NCBI RefSeq assembly: GCF_003841465.1
Contig: NZ_REFZ01000009.1
Span: 62,001 to 126,000, forward strand
DNA: 64,000 nt
Source of the DNA: Natrarchaeobius oligotrophus
GTDB lineage: Archaea > Halobacteriota > Halobacteria > Halobacteriales > Natrialbaceae
Direction of reading: 5' to 3'
Below, piece by piece: positions 25,616 to 35,367 of this stretch. The translations under genes were made by a program, and so were the position numbers. Numbering within the stretch: position 1 is the stretch's first letter; every line of letters begins with the position of its first letter. The notes under the pieces were generated by a model that saw nothing but the letters and a program-made list of their open reading frames with translations, had not been told where the DNA came from and made no database searches.

Positions 25616-28243
25616 ATGAGCCAAGCAGAGGAATCCAAAGCGGAACGGGTGAAAGAGGTAGAAGATCACATCTCGAACCAGCCGACGCCGCAGAACTACG
25701 TCGGTTCGGAGGTTCGACGAAAGGAAGACGAAAAAATACTGAAAGACCATCGGGAGTACGTTCAGGATCGAAATCCGCCGGACGCGCTGCACGCGGCGTA
25801 CGTTCGCAGCCCGCATGCCCACGCTGAAATCACGGACATCGATACGAGCGCGGCGGAGGAACACGACGAGTGCAAACTCGTGATGACCGTCGACGACTAC
25901 AGGGACGCCGGCTACGCGCCGATGCTCTGTGGCATTCAGGAGTGGGCAGAGTGGCCGCTGGCTGACGGAAAAGTGACGTACGTCGGCCAGTGCGTCGCGA
26001 TGGTCGTCGCGACCGATCGGTACGTCGCCGAGGACATCGCCGACCTCGTCGAGGTCGAATACGAGCGGCTGGATCCGCTCGTCGACGTCATGGAGGCCAG
26101 AGACTCCGACAACGTCCTCTACCCGGAGATGGGGCCAAACGCCCCCTCCAACGTCGCGTTCGACGAGACGTTCGAACTCGGCGATCCCGACGGGGTGTTC
26201 GAGGAGGCGGACCACGTCATCGAAAAGGAGTTCGACTGGGAGAGTCGCGCGTCCGGCGTTCCGCTCGAGACGCCGTCAGCCCTCGGAACGTGCAACATGA
26301 ATCCCGAGGACGGGGAGGAGAAATTCCACGTCTGGTCGAATCAGCAACTCCACACCTGGGCCGACGTCGCGATCTACGCCGCCCTTGACCAGCCGCGAGA
26401 AGAGGTTCGCGTCGAAGTGCCGTTGACCGCCGGTGGAAGTTACGGGACGAAACACGCGACGGTCTACCGTCACGCCGTGCTCACCGCCGTCGCCTCCGAG
26501 ATGGTCGGCGGAAACCCGGTCAAGTACGTCGAAGATCGCATCGAGGATCTACAGGGCGGTGACAGCGCCTCGACCGATCGCCACTACAAGGCGAAGATCG
26601 CGTTCAACGACGACGGCGAGATTCTCGCCAACGACTTCTGGCTCGCTGATAATTTCGGGGCGTTTCCGCGGTTCATTTGCACGAATCAGGTCCTGAAACC
26701 CCTGGCCATCGTCAACGGTCCGTACGACGTCGAACACGCACGCTACGAGTACGAGATCGTCTGTACGAACAAGATGCCACAGACCTCCTACCGCGGCTTC
26801 GGAACGCCCGCCCACAGTTGGGTGTGGGAGATGCTGATGGACGAAGCGGCGGACGTCCTCGATATGGATCCGACGGAGATCCGACTGAAGAACTACATCG
26901 ACGAGGAGGACATGCCGTACAAGACGCCCTCGGCCAACGTCTACGGCGAAGGGGACTACGCGAAGACGGTCCGGAAAGTGTGGGACCTCGTCGAAGACGA
27001 GAAGGACGGCGGGCTTCTGGATCCGGACCGGGTAGAGGAGCTTCGTGAGGAGGGCATTTACCGCGGCTCCGGATCCGCACTGGTGCTCGAGCCCGGTCTC
27101 GGCTGTTACGATTACCACACGCGCCAGTTCATTCCGCGCGACGAACTCGCGACGTACTACACCCCCGAGAATCGGGACTTCAGCGACGTCGTGACGATGG
27201 CGGAGCCCCTCGAGGCCTACATTCGGACGGACGGAAAGGTCGTCGTGAAGATTTCCTCCGACGACCAGGGTCAGGGCCACCAGACCATCGCGTCGCAGAT
27301 GTTGGCCGACGAGCTCGGGATCACGCCGGACGACGTCGTCGTGCCACAACAGGACAACCTCGACGTCGCCAGCGACGTCGGGAGCGCGTCCTCGCGCATG
27401 GCCACGGTCATGTCGAGCGCCGCGATCGGCCTCGGGGAAAAACTGCGCGGCCAGCTCGAGGAACTGGCCGCCGATCACTGGGGCATCGACACGGAGCAGG
27501 TCGAGTTCGACGAAGGCGGCGTGAAACAGCTCTCGACCGAGGGCGTCGAGCCGGTCGACAAGCGCCACGCCGAGCGTCTCGAACAGGAGTTCCTGACGCT
27601 TACGGAGCTCGTTCACATCGACAAGATGATGGAGACCGGCGACTCTCACTTCAAGCCCCAGGCCGAACTCAAAACGTACGCGTACTACGAGTACCCGGAC
27701 GTCGCCTACGAGAACAGGGAGTACTTCGAAGAGGCCATGATTCGAAAGCGGCCCACGTACCCCAGCATCTCCTTCGCCGCGAACGTCCCGATCGTCGACG
27801 TCGACGTCGAGACGGGCGAGATCGAGATCCAGAAGATCTACTCGGTCCGCGACTCCGGACGCATCATCAATCCGATGATCGTCGAAGGTCAGCACCACGG
27901 CGGTATCATGCAGGGTATCGGCGCGGCCCTCCAGGAGGAGTTCGGATACTCCGAGGACGGACAGCCGCAATCGACGACGTTCTTCGACATGATGTTGCCG
28001 AGCATCGAGAACCTCCCCGAACTCGAAATCGAAAAGCAGGAGACGTGGTCCGTGTTCTCGAAATCCGGCGCGAAGGGCGTCGGCGAAACCGGCATCATGG
28101 ACATCCCGGCGAGCCTCGCACACAGCGTCAACGACGCGTTGAAGCCCCTCGACGTCACCGTCGAAGAGATGCCGATGACGCCGAACCGGGTTCGCAGTTG
28201 GATCAGAGACGCGGGAGACGCTCCCGCACCGGCAGACGACTAG
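25616..28243 (+). CDS. Molybdenum hydroxylase large subunit (xanthine dehydrogenase family)
   Basis: 875 residues, the Mo-cofactor subunit. The substrate-channel loop reads TSYRGFGTPA (about residues 389-398), the cofactor-binding Gln is Gln553 in GQGHQT and the catalytic Glu is Glu824 in GVGETG. It lacks the AYxCSFR active-site loop of true CO dehydrogenase, so it should hydroxylate an aromatic heterocycle, purine or aldehyde using water. About 55 residues precede the standard domain start (SNQPTPQNYVGSEVRRKEDE). The nearby XdhC-like factor (31476-32630) should insert the sulphurated cofactor. Substrate unknown. Confidence 0.93.
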   Translation: MSQAEESKAERVKEVEDHISNQPTPQNYVGSEVRRKEDEKILKDHREYVQDRNPPDALHAAYVRSPHAHAEITDIDTSAAEEHDECKLVMTVDDYRDAGYAPMLCGIQEWAEWPLADGKVTYVGQCVAMVVATDRYVAEDIADLVEVEYERLDPLVDVMEARDSDNVLYPEMGPNAPSNVAFDETFELGDPDGVFEEADHVIEKEFDWESRASGVPLETPSALGTCNMNPEDGEEKFHVWSNQQLHTWADVAIYAALDQPREEVRVEVPLTAGGSYGTKHATVYRHAVLTAVASEMVGGNPVKYVEDRIEDLQGGDSASTDRHYKAKIAFNDDGEILANDFWLADNFGAFPRFICTNQVLKPLAIVNGPYDVEHARYEYEIVCTNKMPQTSYRGFGTPAHSWVWEMLMDEAADVLDMDPTEIRLKNYIDEEDMPYKTPSANVYGEGDYAKTVRKVWDLVEDEKDGGLLDPDRVEELREEGIYRGSGSALVLEPGLGCYDYHTRQFIPRDELATYYTPENRDFSDVVTMAEPLEAYIRTDGKVVVKISSDDQGQGHQTIASQMLADELGITPDDVVVPQQDNLDVASDVGSASSRMATVMSSAAIGLGEKLRGQLEELAADHWGIDTEQVEFDEGGVKQLSTEGVEPVDKRHAERLEQEFLTLTELVHIDKMMETGDSHFKPQAELKTYAYYEYPDVAYENREYFEEAMIRKRPTYPSISFAANVPIVDVDVETGEIEIQKIYSVRDSGRIINPMIVEGQHHGGIMQGIGAALQEEFGYSEDGQPQSTTFFDMMLPSIENLPELEIEKQETWSVFSKSGAKGVGETGIMDIPASLAHSVNDALKPLDVTVEEMPMTPNRVRSWIRDAGDAPAPADD

Positions 28244-28614
28244 GTCGGATTCCCGCTTTCGCGTCGCCGATACACGTCCCTTTTCGATCGAACCTGTCGG
28301 GAACTTTCGAGTCCGTAACGAACTCACGTTCGCGATAGCTCGCGTGCGGTTGAATCGTGGCGTACGATAGTCGTTGAGACGGACTCCCGTACCGATTCAC
28401 CGACGCAGCCCCGGCGCGTCTCGCGGTTGTGCTGGTCATCACCTACAGCGAACCGCCCGAATCGCCGCGTGATTTACGTCCATCGTCACGGCGTTCGTCT
28501 TCCCGTTACGACGATCGTCTCGATCCGACGCACTTCTTGTTTTCACGCAGCTACTCCAAGACGAATTACCATTCGTCCCATAACATTTAGTGTGATTACG
28601 ACCAACTGGAGAGT
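28244..28614. other. 371-base gap after the first Mo hydroxylase
   Basis: No supportable gene. A small inverted repeat, CGCGA-TAGC-TCGCG (28331-28344), lies about 90 bases after the coxL-like stop and may form part of the 3' end. The right end carries the TATA-like acatttagtg (about 28583-28592) of the small winged-helix gene. Confidence 0.45.
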
Positions 28615-28824
28615 ATGGGAGATGATAGCATCAACCCCGCGATTATTAAAGCACGAATTGTTGACAATATGGCCGTCGCTCGGGAGTACAGCACCGAACT
28701 CATCGCGCGAGAAACGGACCTCTCGACCGAAACGGCTCACGAGTATCTCGAGGAACTCGCCCGGGAGAACCGGATCCGAAAACGTGAGGACGAGGCGGGC
28801 GAAAAGTGGGTTCTCCTTCAGTAG
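28615..28824 (+). CDS. Small winged-helix-like protein
   Basis: 69 residues. Predicted helices IIKARIVDNMAVAREYSTELIA... are followed by the helix-turn-helix-like LSTETAHEYLEELARENRI and a beta-wing end KREDEAGEKWVLLQ, a compact winged-helix layout. TATA about 28 bases before the ATG supports a real leaderless gene. It sits between the Mo hydroxylase and the transducer and could be a local DNA-binding regulator. I do not recognise a named family. Confidence 0.65.
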   Translation: MGDDSINPAIIKARIVDNMAVAREYSTELIARETDLSTETAHEYLEELARENRIRKREDEAGEKWVLLQ

Positions 28825-28976
28825 CGTCCCCGCAAACGAATAGCGAGCACTACCGACGATGATCATAGCGCACGCGACGGTGTCCGCTGACCGAACGCAT
28901 CGACCGGCGGCGTCCCGTCTTCGGGAGATGATTGCCCAGCATCTTCGTCCACAGACTGCTCAGAAAGAGAAAACGC

Positions 28977-30596
28977 ATGTTACCAGTTGACTACGTCCGA
29001 CTGCTCGAACGCCAGTACTCGAACGACCTCGCCGGAACCGCGGAGAAACGATCCGATTCCGAGCGGAAACCGCCCGCTGTGGTCCGCGCGGATGGTGGAC
29101 GGATCGAGACCGATATCCCGGACTCGTCTCGCGACGACGGATTGGGGGGAACGACTGCTCCCCTCAGTATTCACGACGTGCTAGACGTCTTCCCGATGCC
29201 CGCCTTCGTTCTCGATGCGACTCACACGGTCGTCGCCTGGAACGCGGCCATCGAAGCGTTGTACGGCCGACCGAGAGAACAGGTGCTCGGAACCGACGAG
29301 TACGTCGGGCGCGACGAGGACGGCAATCCGGTTCCGACGCTCGCGGACAAAATCCTCGAGTCGCCGCGAACGGTTCCGGATTTTGACGGTGCCGAGACGT
29401 ACGACAGCCCCTACACTGACGGACACATCTACACGGGCAACGCTACGATCCAGACCGCAAGCGGCGACGCGCGTCACTTCCGGCTGATCGGGGTACCGGT
29501 TTTTCGCGACGACGAGGTGATCGGCGTCGTACAGCAGTTCGAAGACCGAACCGACGTCGTCCGCCGACAGACGATCACGGAGAACGCCGTCGAGGAGGCG
29601 ATGGCGACGCTGAGACGTATCGGCGAGGGCGACCTCTCGGCGCGGGCCGAGCTCTCGGAGGAACAACGACGACACACGGACGACTACTTGCTCGACGTCG
29701 TCCGAGGGATCAACGACAACGCACACGCGCTCGAGTCGCTGGTCGAGGAGGTCCAACGCTCGACGGAAACGTTGACCGGCCGGACTCACGAGATTGCAGA
29801 CCGAACGGAGGCGATCTCGAAGTTAGTTGCGCATCAAAACGAGACGCTCGAACGGACGGCCGACGAGGTGAGCAATTTCAGCGCCTCGATGGAGGAAGTT
29901 GCCGCGACGGCCGACTCCGTCGCGGAGGCGACGGAAAGCGCACAGCGGGCCGCCTCTCGCGGTCAGCGATCCGGCGAACAGGCGAGAGACGCGATCGACG
30001 CTATGACAGACCAGGTGGACCAGCTACTCGCCGTCGCCGAGCAACTCGAGTCGAGGGTGAACGAGGTCGACCGGATCGTCGAGGTGATCGACGAAATCGC
30101 CGATCAGACGAACATTCTCGCGCTCAACGCGACCATTCAGGCCGCCAGAACCGGCGGCGAATCGGACGGGTTCGCGGTCGTCGCGAACGAGGTCAAACAA
30201 CTGGCCGAGGAGACGAAATCGAAGACCGACGATATCGCCGGCCATATCGCCGAGGTGCAGTCGTACACTCAACAGACGTCTGAGGCGGTCGAGGATACCG
30301 GTCGCCACATCGAACGGGGTACCGAGACGATCGACGAAGCGCTCGCCGCGCTCGACCAGAACGCAACCGACATCGGTGACATCGCCGACAGTATCCAGGA
30401 GGTCGCGGAGGCCAACGACCACCAGGCGTCGACCGCGGAAACCGTGGCGTCGTCCATCGAGGCGGCCCGGGACAGAGCCAGCGAGATCGAGTCCGCGAGC
30501 GAGGAGATCACCGATCTGGTCGGCCGACAGCGGGATACGAGCGAGTCGCTTTCGACCCAGGTTCGGGAGATCAGTACCGGCAGTTCACGACGATAG
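28977..30596 (+). CDS. Soluble methyl-accepting chemotaxis transducer with PAS domain
   Basis: 539 residues, no transmembrane segment. Domains: an N-terminal linker (1-70), a PAS domain (about 72-190; [22 protein letters not shown]), a HAMP-like/coiled-coil segment (about 195-260) and a long coiled coil with the conserved signalling tip [17 protein letters not shown] and [15 protein letters not shown] (about 375-415). Gln/Glu pairs around the tip are likely methylation sites. A cytosolic PAS transducer would report redox or a bound metabolite to CheA. The ATG at 28977 is preferred to an upstream TTG. Its location suggests taxis linked to the degraded compound. Confidence 0.9.
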   Translation: MLPVDYVRLLERQYSNDLAGTAEKRSDSERKPPAVVRADGGRIETDIPDSSRDDGLGGTTAPLSIHDVLDVFPMPAFVLDATHTVVAWNAAIEALYGRPREQVLGTDEYVGRDEDGNPVPTLADKILESPRTVPDFDGAETYDSPYTDGHIYTGNATIQTASGDARHFRLIGVPVFRDDEVIGVVQQFEDRTDVVRRQTITENAVEEAMATLRRIGEGDLSARAELSEEQRRHTDDYLLDVVRGINDNAHALESLVEEVQRSTETLTGRTHEIADRTEAISKLVAHQNETLERTADEVSNFSASMEEVAATADSVAEATESAQRAASRGQRSGEQARDAIDAMTDQVDQLLAVAEQLESRVNEVDRIVEVIDEIADQTNILALNATIQAARTGGESDGFAVVANEVKQLAEETKSKTDDIAGHIAEVQSYTQQTSEAVEDTGRHIERGTETIDEALAALDQNATDIGDIADSIQEVAEANDHQASTAETVASSIEAARDRASEIESASEEITDLVGRQRDTSESLSTQVREISTGSSRR

Positions 30597-30853
30597 CGTC
30601 CCCAGTGACGCGACGAGGGAGACCCCGCTCTCGACAACCAATCGAGCGATGAGCGTCCGCCCAGTCGCCATCTGCGCGTGCGGAATCGCCTGCGTGCGGA
30701 TGAGACGTCGTCGTAGCGGGTTGCTCGCGAGCGGCCCGCGGTCCACGCCGACGGATCGCGCAGGCGCTCGCGGTTGTGGCGTCCGCTCGCGTTCGCCGAT
30801 CGCCACTTCGCCCCGGACGAACACTTATGTAGGTTCCCGATAGAGTACGATCC

Positions 30854-31195
30854 ATGGGTAATGTCGTCAACGACAGTGATTTGAGCGAGCAAACCATCTC
30901 GGACGGGTTTCACGTCACTCGAATCGGGCAGAACGATCTGATGAGCATCCAGCGCTGGGTGTGCGATCCCGGCGGGTCGTTCCCCGAACACTCGCACCCG
31001 CACCAGCAGATCGGCTACGTGTACAAGGGCGAGATGCACGTCTCCATCGAGGGGGAGCAGTACGTCCTCGGTCCGGGAGATACCTACCTCGTCGATGGGA
31101 ACGAAGTCCACGCCGGAACCAACGAGGGCGACGAGCCGGCCGAAGGCGTCGACATTTTCAGTCCGCCGCTGAAAGATTCCGACTGGATCGGCTGA
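30854..31195 (+). CDS. Cupin domain protein
   Basis: 113 residues. Cupin motif 1 is GGSFPEHSHPHQQIGYVYKG (about 40-59), with Gln in place of the usual Glu. Motif 2 is GPGDTYLVDGNEVHAGTN (about 73-90). Metal ligands visible are His46, His48 and His86. TATA-like cttatgta is about 28 bases before the ATG. The resemblance is to small pectin-degradation/KdgF-like cupins, which convert ring-opened sugars or keto acids, but the role here is not defined. Confidence 0.82.
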   Translation: MGNVVNDSDLSEQTISDGFHVTRIGQNDLMSIQRWVCDPGGSFPEHSHPHQQIGYVYKGEMHVSIEGEQYVLGPGDTYLVDGNEVHAGTNEGDEPAEGVDIFSPPLKDSDWIG

Positions 31196-31475
31196 TCGAT
31201 CGACCCGGACGGTGTCGGGTCTCCGGCCCCTTCGATCCGCGAGTGCGATCGTCGGAACAGCGGGCAGTACAGTCCGAATCTGAACGACGGATCCGGTCTC
31301 TGCGAGGCCGAACGACGCAGTCTCACGAGGCCTGCGTTCGGTCGCGGTGTTGCGACGGACGACGGTATCGCGCCAACACCGTCCGGGTTCGTCCGCGTCG
31401 TACCGGTTGCGTCCGGGGGCAGAATCCCGGCGGTCAACCGGTACGATTTAACCCGCGCGGCCACTATCGACCGAT

Positions 31476-32630
31476 ATGGACACCGACGTTCCCGATCCGT
31501 GGAGCACGACGACTGCGGAGCTGTATCGCACGCTTCGCGCGCGATTGGACGACGACGATCCCGCGGCGCTGGCCACGATCGTCGACGTCGAAGGCTCGGC
31601 GTATCGGCGCCAGGGTGCGAAAATGATCGTCGTTCCCGGCGACGACAGCTACGGCTCGATCACGGCCGGTTGTCTGGAGGGTCCCGTCGTCGATCTGGCG
31701 AACGCCGTGTTGGACGAGGGACGTGCTCGCGTCGAAACGTTCGACCTCATGGACGGCGACGAGTGGGGCCTCGGCCTCGGCTGTAACGGCGTGATCGATA
31801 TCCTGCTCGAGCCCCTCGACGACAGCTTCGGCGTCGCCCTCGAGGCGCTCGCGAACCACGAACCTGCGACGGTCCTCACGGCGGTCGAGTCGTCCGATCC
31901 GGACGTGGCGGTCGGCGACCGAACGGTTCTCGGCCCCGATCGCTCGCCGCTCGGCGACTCCGACCGGAATCGGCTTCCGACCGAACTCCTCTCGAACGCG
32001 TCGGACGTGACCGCGTCCCTCCGGGAGTCCGCGAGCGCCAAGACGGTACGGCTCGAGACGTCGGCCGGGAGCGCGTCGGTGTTCGTCGATCACCTGGAGC
32101 CGGTTCCAGAACTGTTGCTCTTCGGGAACCAGAACGACGTTCATCCGGTCGCGCGGCTCGGTCGAGACGTCGGTTTCCGCGTCGCCGTCGCATCGTCACG
32201 CGGCTCGCGGTCGGACGAGTCCGACTTCCCGGACGCTCACCGGGTGGTCTCGACGCACCCGACGGAGATCGACGATGCGGTTCGAACGCCGGAGAATACG
32301 TACGCCGTCTTGATGTCGCACAACTTTCTCGACGATCGCCTGGCGCTCGAAACCCTCCTCGAGGAGACGTCGGTTCCGTACGTCGGCCTCATGGGACCAC
32401 GAAAACGCTTCGAGGAGATGCGGACGGAGTTCGAACAGGAGGACGTGCAGTTTTCGAACTCCCAGCTAGAGCGCGTGAGCACCCCCGTCGGTCTCGATCT
32501 TGGCTCGGACGAGCCGATCCAGATCGCACTCAGTATCGTGAGCGAAGCGCTCGCCGTCCGCAACGATCGAAGCGGTGGCCGATTGAAAGCGCGAGAGGGC
32601 CCGATCCACGAACGCGTGAAGACGCCGTAG
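31476..32630 (+). CDS. XdhC/CoxI family protein (molybdenum hydroxylase maturation)
   Basis: 384 residues. The N-terminal XdhC/CoxI domain shows GSAYRRQGAKMIV (about 39-51), GSITAGCLEGPV (about 60-71) and LGLGCNGVIDILLEPL (about 95-110). The C-terminal Rossmann domain has VPELLLFG near 210, MSHNFLDDRLALETLL near 285 and GLMGPRKRFEEM near 307. XdhC-type proteins bind the Mo cofactor, aid its sulphuration and hand it to the large subunit. One copy would serve both Mo hydroxylases in this window. A TATA-like acgatttaac lies about 30 bases before the ATG. Confidence 0.92.
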   Translation: MDTDVPDPWSTTTAELYRTLRARLDDDDPAALATIVDVEGSAYRRQGAKMIVVPGDDSYGSITAGCLEGPVVDLANAVLDEGRARVETFDLMDGDEWGLGLGCNGVIDILLEPLDDSFGVALEALANHEPATVLTAVESSDPDVAVGDRTVLGPDRSPLGDSDRNRLPTELLSNASDVTASLRESASAKTVRLETSAGSASVFVDHLEPVPELLLFGNQNDVHPVARLGRDVGFRVAVASSRGSRSDESDFPDAHRVVSTHPTEIDDAVRTPENTYAVLMSHNFLDDRLALETLLEETSVPYVGLMGPRKRFEEMRTEFEQEDVQFSNSQLERVSTPVGLDLGSDEPIQIALSIVSEALAVRNDRSGGRLKAREGPIHERVKTP

Positions 32631-32681
32631 CGAGTCGACCGACGCGATCGTGACGCGACCGGATCGACTCTCATACAGGTA

Positions 32682-33665
32682 TCACTCCCGGAGCCCCGGC
32701 GGCGGACCACCAGGAAGCCGATCGCGGTCGTGGCCGGATTCGAAGTCGAGTCGCGGACCGACCGGAACGAATCCCGTCGGATTGAGGTCCTCGTGACCGC
32801 GGTAGTAGTGGTCTTTCACGTGCCGCATCCGACAGACGTCTCCTACCCCGGGCAGCTGGTACAGCTCTTTCGTGTAGTTCCAGAGGTTCGGATAGTCGAC
32901 GATCCGCTTTACGGTACACTTGAAGTGCGTGTGGTAGACCGCGTCGAACCGAAAGAGCGTCGTGAACAGACAGACGTCGGCCTCGGTGAGGACCTCGCCA
33001 CAGGCGTACCTGCGGTCGTCGAGCGCGCGCTCCCAGCGATCCAGTGCGTCGAACAGGTCGGTGACGGCCGACTCGTACTCCTCCTGCGTGTCGGCGAACC
33101 CCGCCCGATAGACGCCGTCGTTTATCGGGCCGTACAGTTCGTCGATCGCGCGATCGATCTCGTCGCGGTAGCCGTCGGGGTACAGCGTCACCCCGTTCCC
33201 GTAGCCGTCGAACGCGGTGTCGAGCATTCGCACGATCTCCCGCGACTCGTTGTTGACGATGGTGTCGGTCTTGGCGTCCCAGAGGACTGGAACCGTCACC
33301 GCGCCCGTGTACGACGGGTGCGCCGCCGCGTAGACGTCTCTGAGGAATCGACGACCGTTCACCGTATCCGCGGTACAGCCCCGCTTCTCCGGGGAGAACT
33401 CCCATCCGTCGTTCTCGCGAACCGGGTCGACGACGTCCATCGAGACGACGTCCTCGAGACCGCGTAGCCGCCGGAGCAAGATCGTCCGATGCGCCCACGG
33501 ACAGGACCACGAGACGTAGAGGTGGTACCGGTTCGGCTCCGCCGGAAAGCGACCGTCTTTCCCTTCGATCCACCCTCTGAACGACGTCTCCTCGCGTTCG
33601 TACCCTTCGTCGTCGGGGTGCTTGTCGACGTCGGCGTGCCACTCGCCGTCGATCATCCGTCCCAT
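32682..33665 (-). CDS. Glutathionyl-hydroquinone reductase-like protein (ECM4/YqjG family)
   Basis: 327 residues from the ATG at 33665. The thioredoxin-like N-domain carries the catalytic Cys55 in SWSCPWAHRT, the signature of xi-class glutathione transferases. It is followed by FSPEKRGCTADTVNGRRFLRD-type segments, VPVLWDAKTDTIVNNES (about 125-141) and the helical C-domain with EADVCLFTTLFRFDAVYHTHFKC. These enzymes reduce glutathionyl-hydroquinones formed in chlorinated or plain aromatic breakdown. Haloarchaea are known for gamma-glutamylcysteine rather than glutathione, so the thiol partner may differ. It is convergent with the XdhC gene. Confidence 0.9.
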   Translation of the reverse strand: MGRMIDGEWHADVDKHPDDEGYEREETSFRGWIEGKDGRFPAEPNRYHLYVSWSCPWAHRTILLRRLRGLEDVVSMDVVDPVRENDGWEFSPEKRGCTADTVNGRRFLRDVYAAAHPSYTGAVTVPVLWDAKTDTIVNNESREIVRMLDTAFDGYGNGVTLYPDGYRDEIDRAIDELYGPINDGVYRAGFADTQEEYESAVTDLFDALDRWERALDDRRYACGEVLTEADVCLFTTLFRFDAVYHTHFKCTVKRIVDYPNLWNYTKELYQLPGVGDVCRMRHVKDHYYRGHEDLNPTGFVPVGPRLDFESGHDRDRLPGGPPPGLRE

Positions 33666-33882
33666 GCTATCCGGTCTCCGGCGGGCCCGAGGTGCACCGT
33701 CGTCGATTCCACGGACGTCGCGACTGGTCACCCCGACGGTCCTCTGCACGTTGCATCGGTTATACGTCGACGTCGCTGTCCTATAAAACCAGCAGTCGTT
33801 TCGATCTGCTGGGCCGCTCCGCACGCACATCGTCCCACGGCAGGACGACAGAATTATCCCTCAGTCGGTCGACTCTCTCCGT

Positions 33883-34299
33883 ATGTCGAACGAGAGCTAT
33901 CACCTCGTCACCGTCGACGACGTCGAAACGGAACCCGACCGTCCCGATATCGACCCCGAACCGGATCCGATCGCCGACTCGTTCTCGATCAGTGCGGAAA
34001 CGGGCCTCGAGATCCTCGGCCTCCGAACCTACGCGGCCGAACCGGGCGAACAGCTCCCCCTCGCCTACCACTACCACGAAACGCAGGAAGAGGCCTTCTA
34101 CGTGCTCGATGGGACGTTGCACGTCGAAACGCCGGAGAAGGAGTACGTCGTTCGACCGGGCCAGCTCTTCGCCGCCGAAGGGGGGAGCCCGCACCGCGCG
34201 CACGTACCCGAAGGGGCGGGGGAACCGGTCCGCGTGCTCGCGATCGGTGCCCCTTCCGACGATACTGGCCGAGTCTACGATCCGGACGACGACTCGTGA
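33883..34299 (+). CDS. Cupin domain protein
   Basis: 138 residues. Motif 1 is LPLAYHYHETQEEAFYVLDG (about 60-79) and motif 2 is RPGQLFAAEGGSPHRAHVP (about 92-110), giving His, His, Glu and His ligands. A TATA-like gaattatcc lies about 30 bases before the ATG. It is divergent from the hydroquinone reductase-like gene and 71 bases ahead of the first BKACE gene, so it may be part of that unit, though the BKACE gene has its own TATA. The function is unassigned. Confidence 0.82.
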   Translation: MSNESYHLVTVDDVETEPDRPDIDPEPDPIADSFSISAETGLEILGLRTYAAEPGEQLPLAYHYHETQEEAFYVLDGTLHVETPEKEYVVRPGQLFAAEGGSPHRAHVPEGAGEPVRVLAIGAPSDDTGRVYDPDDDS

Positions 34300-34370
34300 G
34301 GCGGATCGGTCGCGCATTTCCCGACGAACTGACAGAACACTTTTAGCGCTACCGAGTCTTGGTCGAGAGC

Positions 34371-35315
34371 ATGCGGGAGCTTCCCAGTCGAAACGTCGTA
34401 GTGACCTGCGCCGTCACGGGCGCGCTACACACGCCCACGATGTCTCCGCACCTGCCGATTACTCCCGACGAAATCGTCGAGGAGTGCGTGGCGGCGAGCG
34501 AAGCCGGCGCGTCGATCGTTCACGTGCACGTTCGCGATCCCGAAACCGGCGAACCGGTTTCTGATCTCGAGCTGTTTTCCGAGGTGGCGAGGCGGGTGAA
34601 CGACCGCACTGACGTCATCGTGCAGCCGTCGACCGGGGGGTCCCCGACGATGGAACCGGAAGAACGGGTCGCGGTCGTTCCCGAGCTCGACCCCGAGATG
34701 TGTTCCTGTAATATGGGATCGATAAATTACGCGCTCTACCCGCTCGCGGAGCGATACGACGACTGGAAACACGAGTGGGAAGCGGACTACCTGGCGGAGA
34801 CGAAGGACTCGATCTTCAAAAATACGTTCGAAGATCTTGACGTCTTCCTGAACACCATGCGCGGACACGACACCGTACCGTGTCTCGGCTGCTACGACGT
34901 CGGCCACCTCTACAACGTTCGTCGCTGTCTCGATCACGGGTGGCTCGATCCGCCGATCTACCTCGAGTTCGTGTTCGGGATCGACGGCGGTATCGGGGTC
35001 GATCCGTCGAACCTCGCGTACATGAAAGCCGTCGCGGAGGAGCTGTTCGACGACGCGTACTCGTTTTCGGTGATCCCCATGGGGACGATTCCGTTCCCCC
35101 TCGCGCTCCAATCCGTCTCGATGGGGGGCCACGTGCGGGTCGGGCTCGAGGACAACCTGTACGTCGAGGAGGGGGTTCTCGCCACGAGCAACGCCGAACT
35201 CGTCTCGAAAACGGTCGAACAGATTACCGCGTTCACCGACCGGGAGCCGGCGACTCCCGACGAAGTTCGAGAGTTCCTCGATCTGAAAGGTCGATCGCGG
35301 ACCGCGTTCTCGTAG
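34371..35315 (+). CDS. BKACE family enzyme (beta-keto acid cleavage), copy 1
   Basis: 314 residues. The metal site H-x-H is His51/His53 in IVHVHVRDPETGEP. The family signature runs VVVTCAVTGALHTPTMSPHL at the start, PSTGGSPTMEPEERV near 91 and VRVGLEDNLYVEEG near 250, with the catalytic/metal Glu. BKACE enzymes react a beta-keto acid with acetyl-CoA to give acetoacetate and a new CoA ester (Kce of lysine fermentation is the model). The ATG at 34371 follows a TATA-like acactttta by about 28 bases. No other lysine-fermentation gene is nearby, so another beta-keto acid is likely. Confidence 0.92.
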   Translation: MRELPSRNVVVTCAVTGALHTPTMSPHLPITPDEIVEECVAASEAGASIVHVHVRDPETGEPVSDLELFSEVARRVNDRTDVIVQPSTGGSPTMEPEERVAVVPELDPEMCSCNMGSINYALYPLAERYDDWKHEWEADYLAETKDSIFKNTFEDLDVFLNTMRGHDTVPCLGCYDVGHLYNVRRCLDHGWLDPPIYLEFVFGIDGGIGVDPSNLAYMKAVAEELFDDAYSFSVIPMGTIPFPLALQSVSMGGHVRVGLEDNLYVEEGVLATSNAELVSKTVEQITAFTDREPATPDEVREFLDLKGRSRTAFS

Positions 35316-35367
35316 GACGACCGCGACGGACCGACGCGCCGTTGGGGCGGCGGCCTCCGGTAGCGGC

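Noticed and set aside
25616-28243. True aerobic carbon monoxide dehydrogenase
   Set aside because: The large subunit has SYRGFG in place of the AYxCSFR loop that holds the Cys-Cu site. The second copy has AYRGAGQPE. Both lack the copper cysteine, so CO oxidation is not supported.
26549-28327. Long minus-strand open frame (592 residues) opposite the first Mo large subunit
   Set aside because: It mirrors the coding gene codon by codon, is rich in Arg/Val/Leu/Asp with no family motif, and is a usual artefact of GC-rich codon use.
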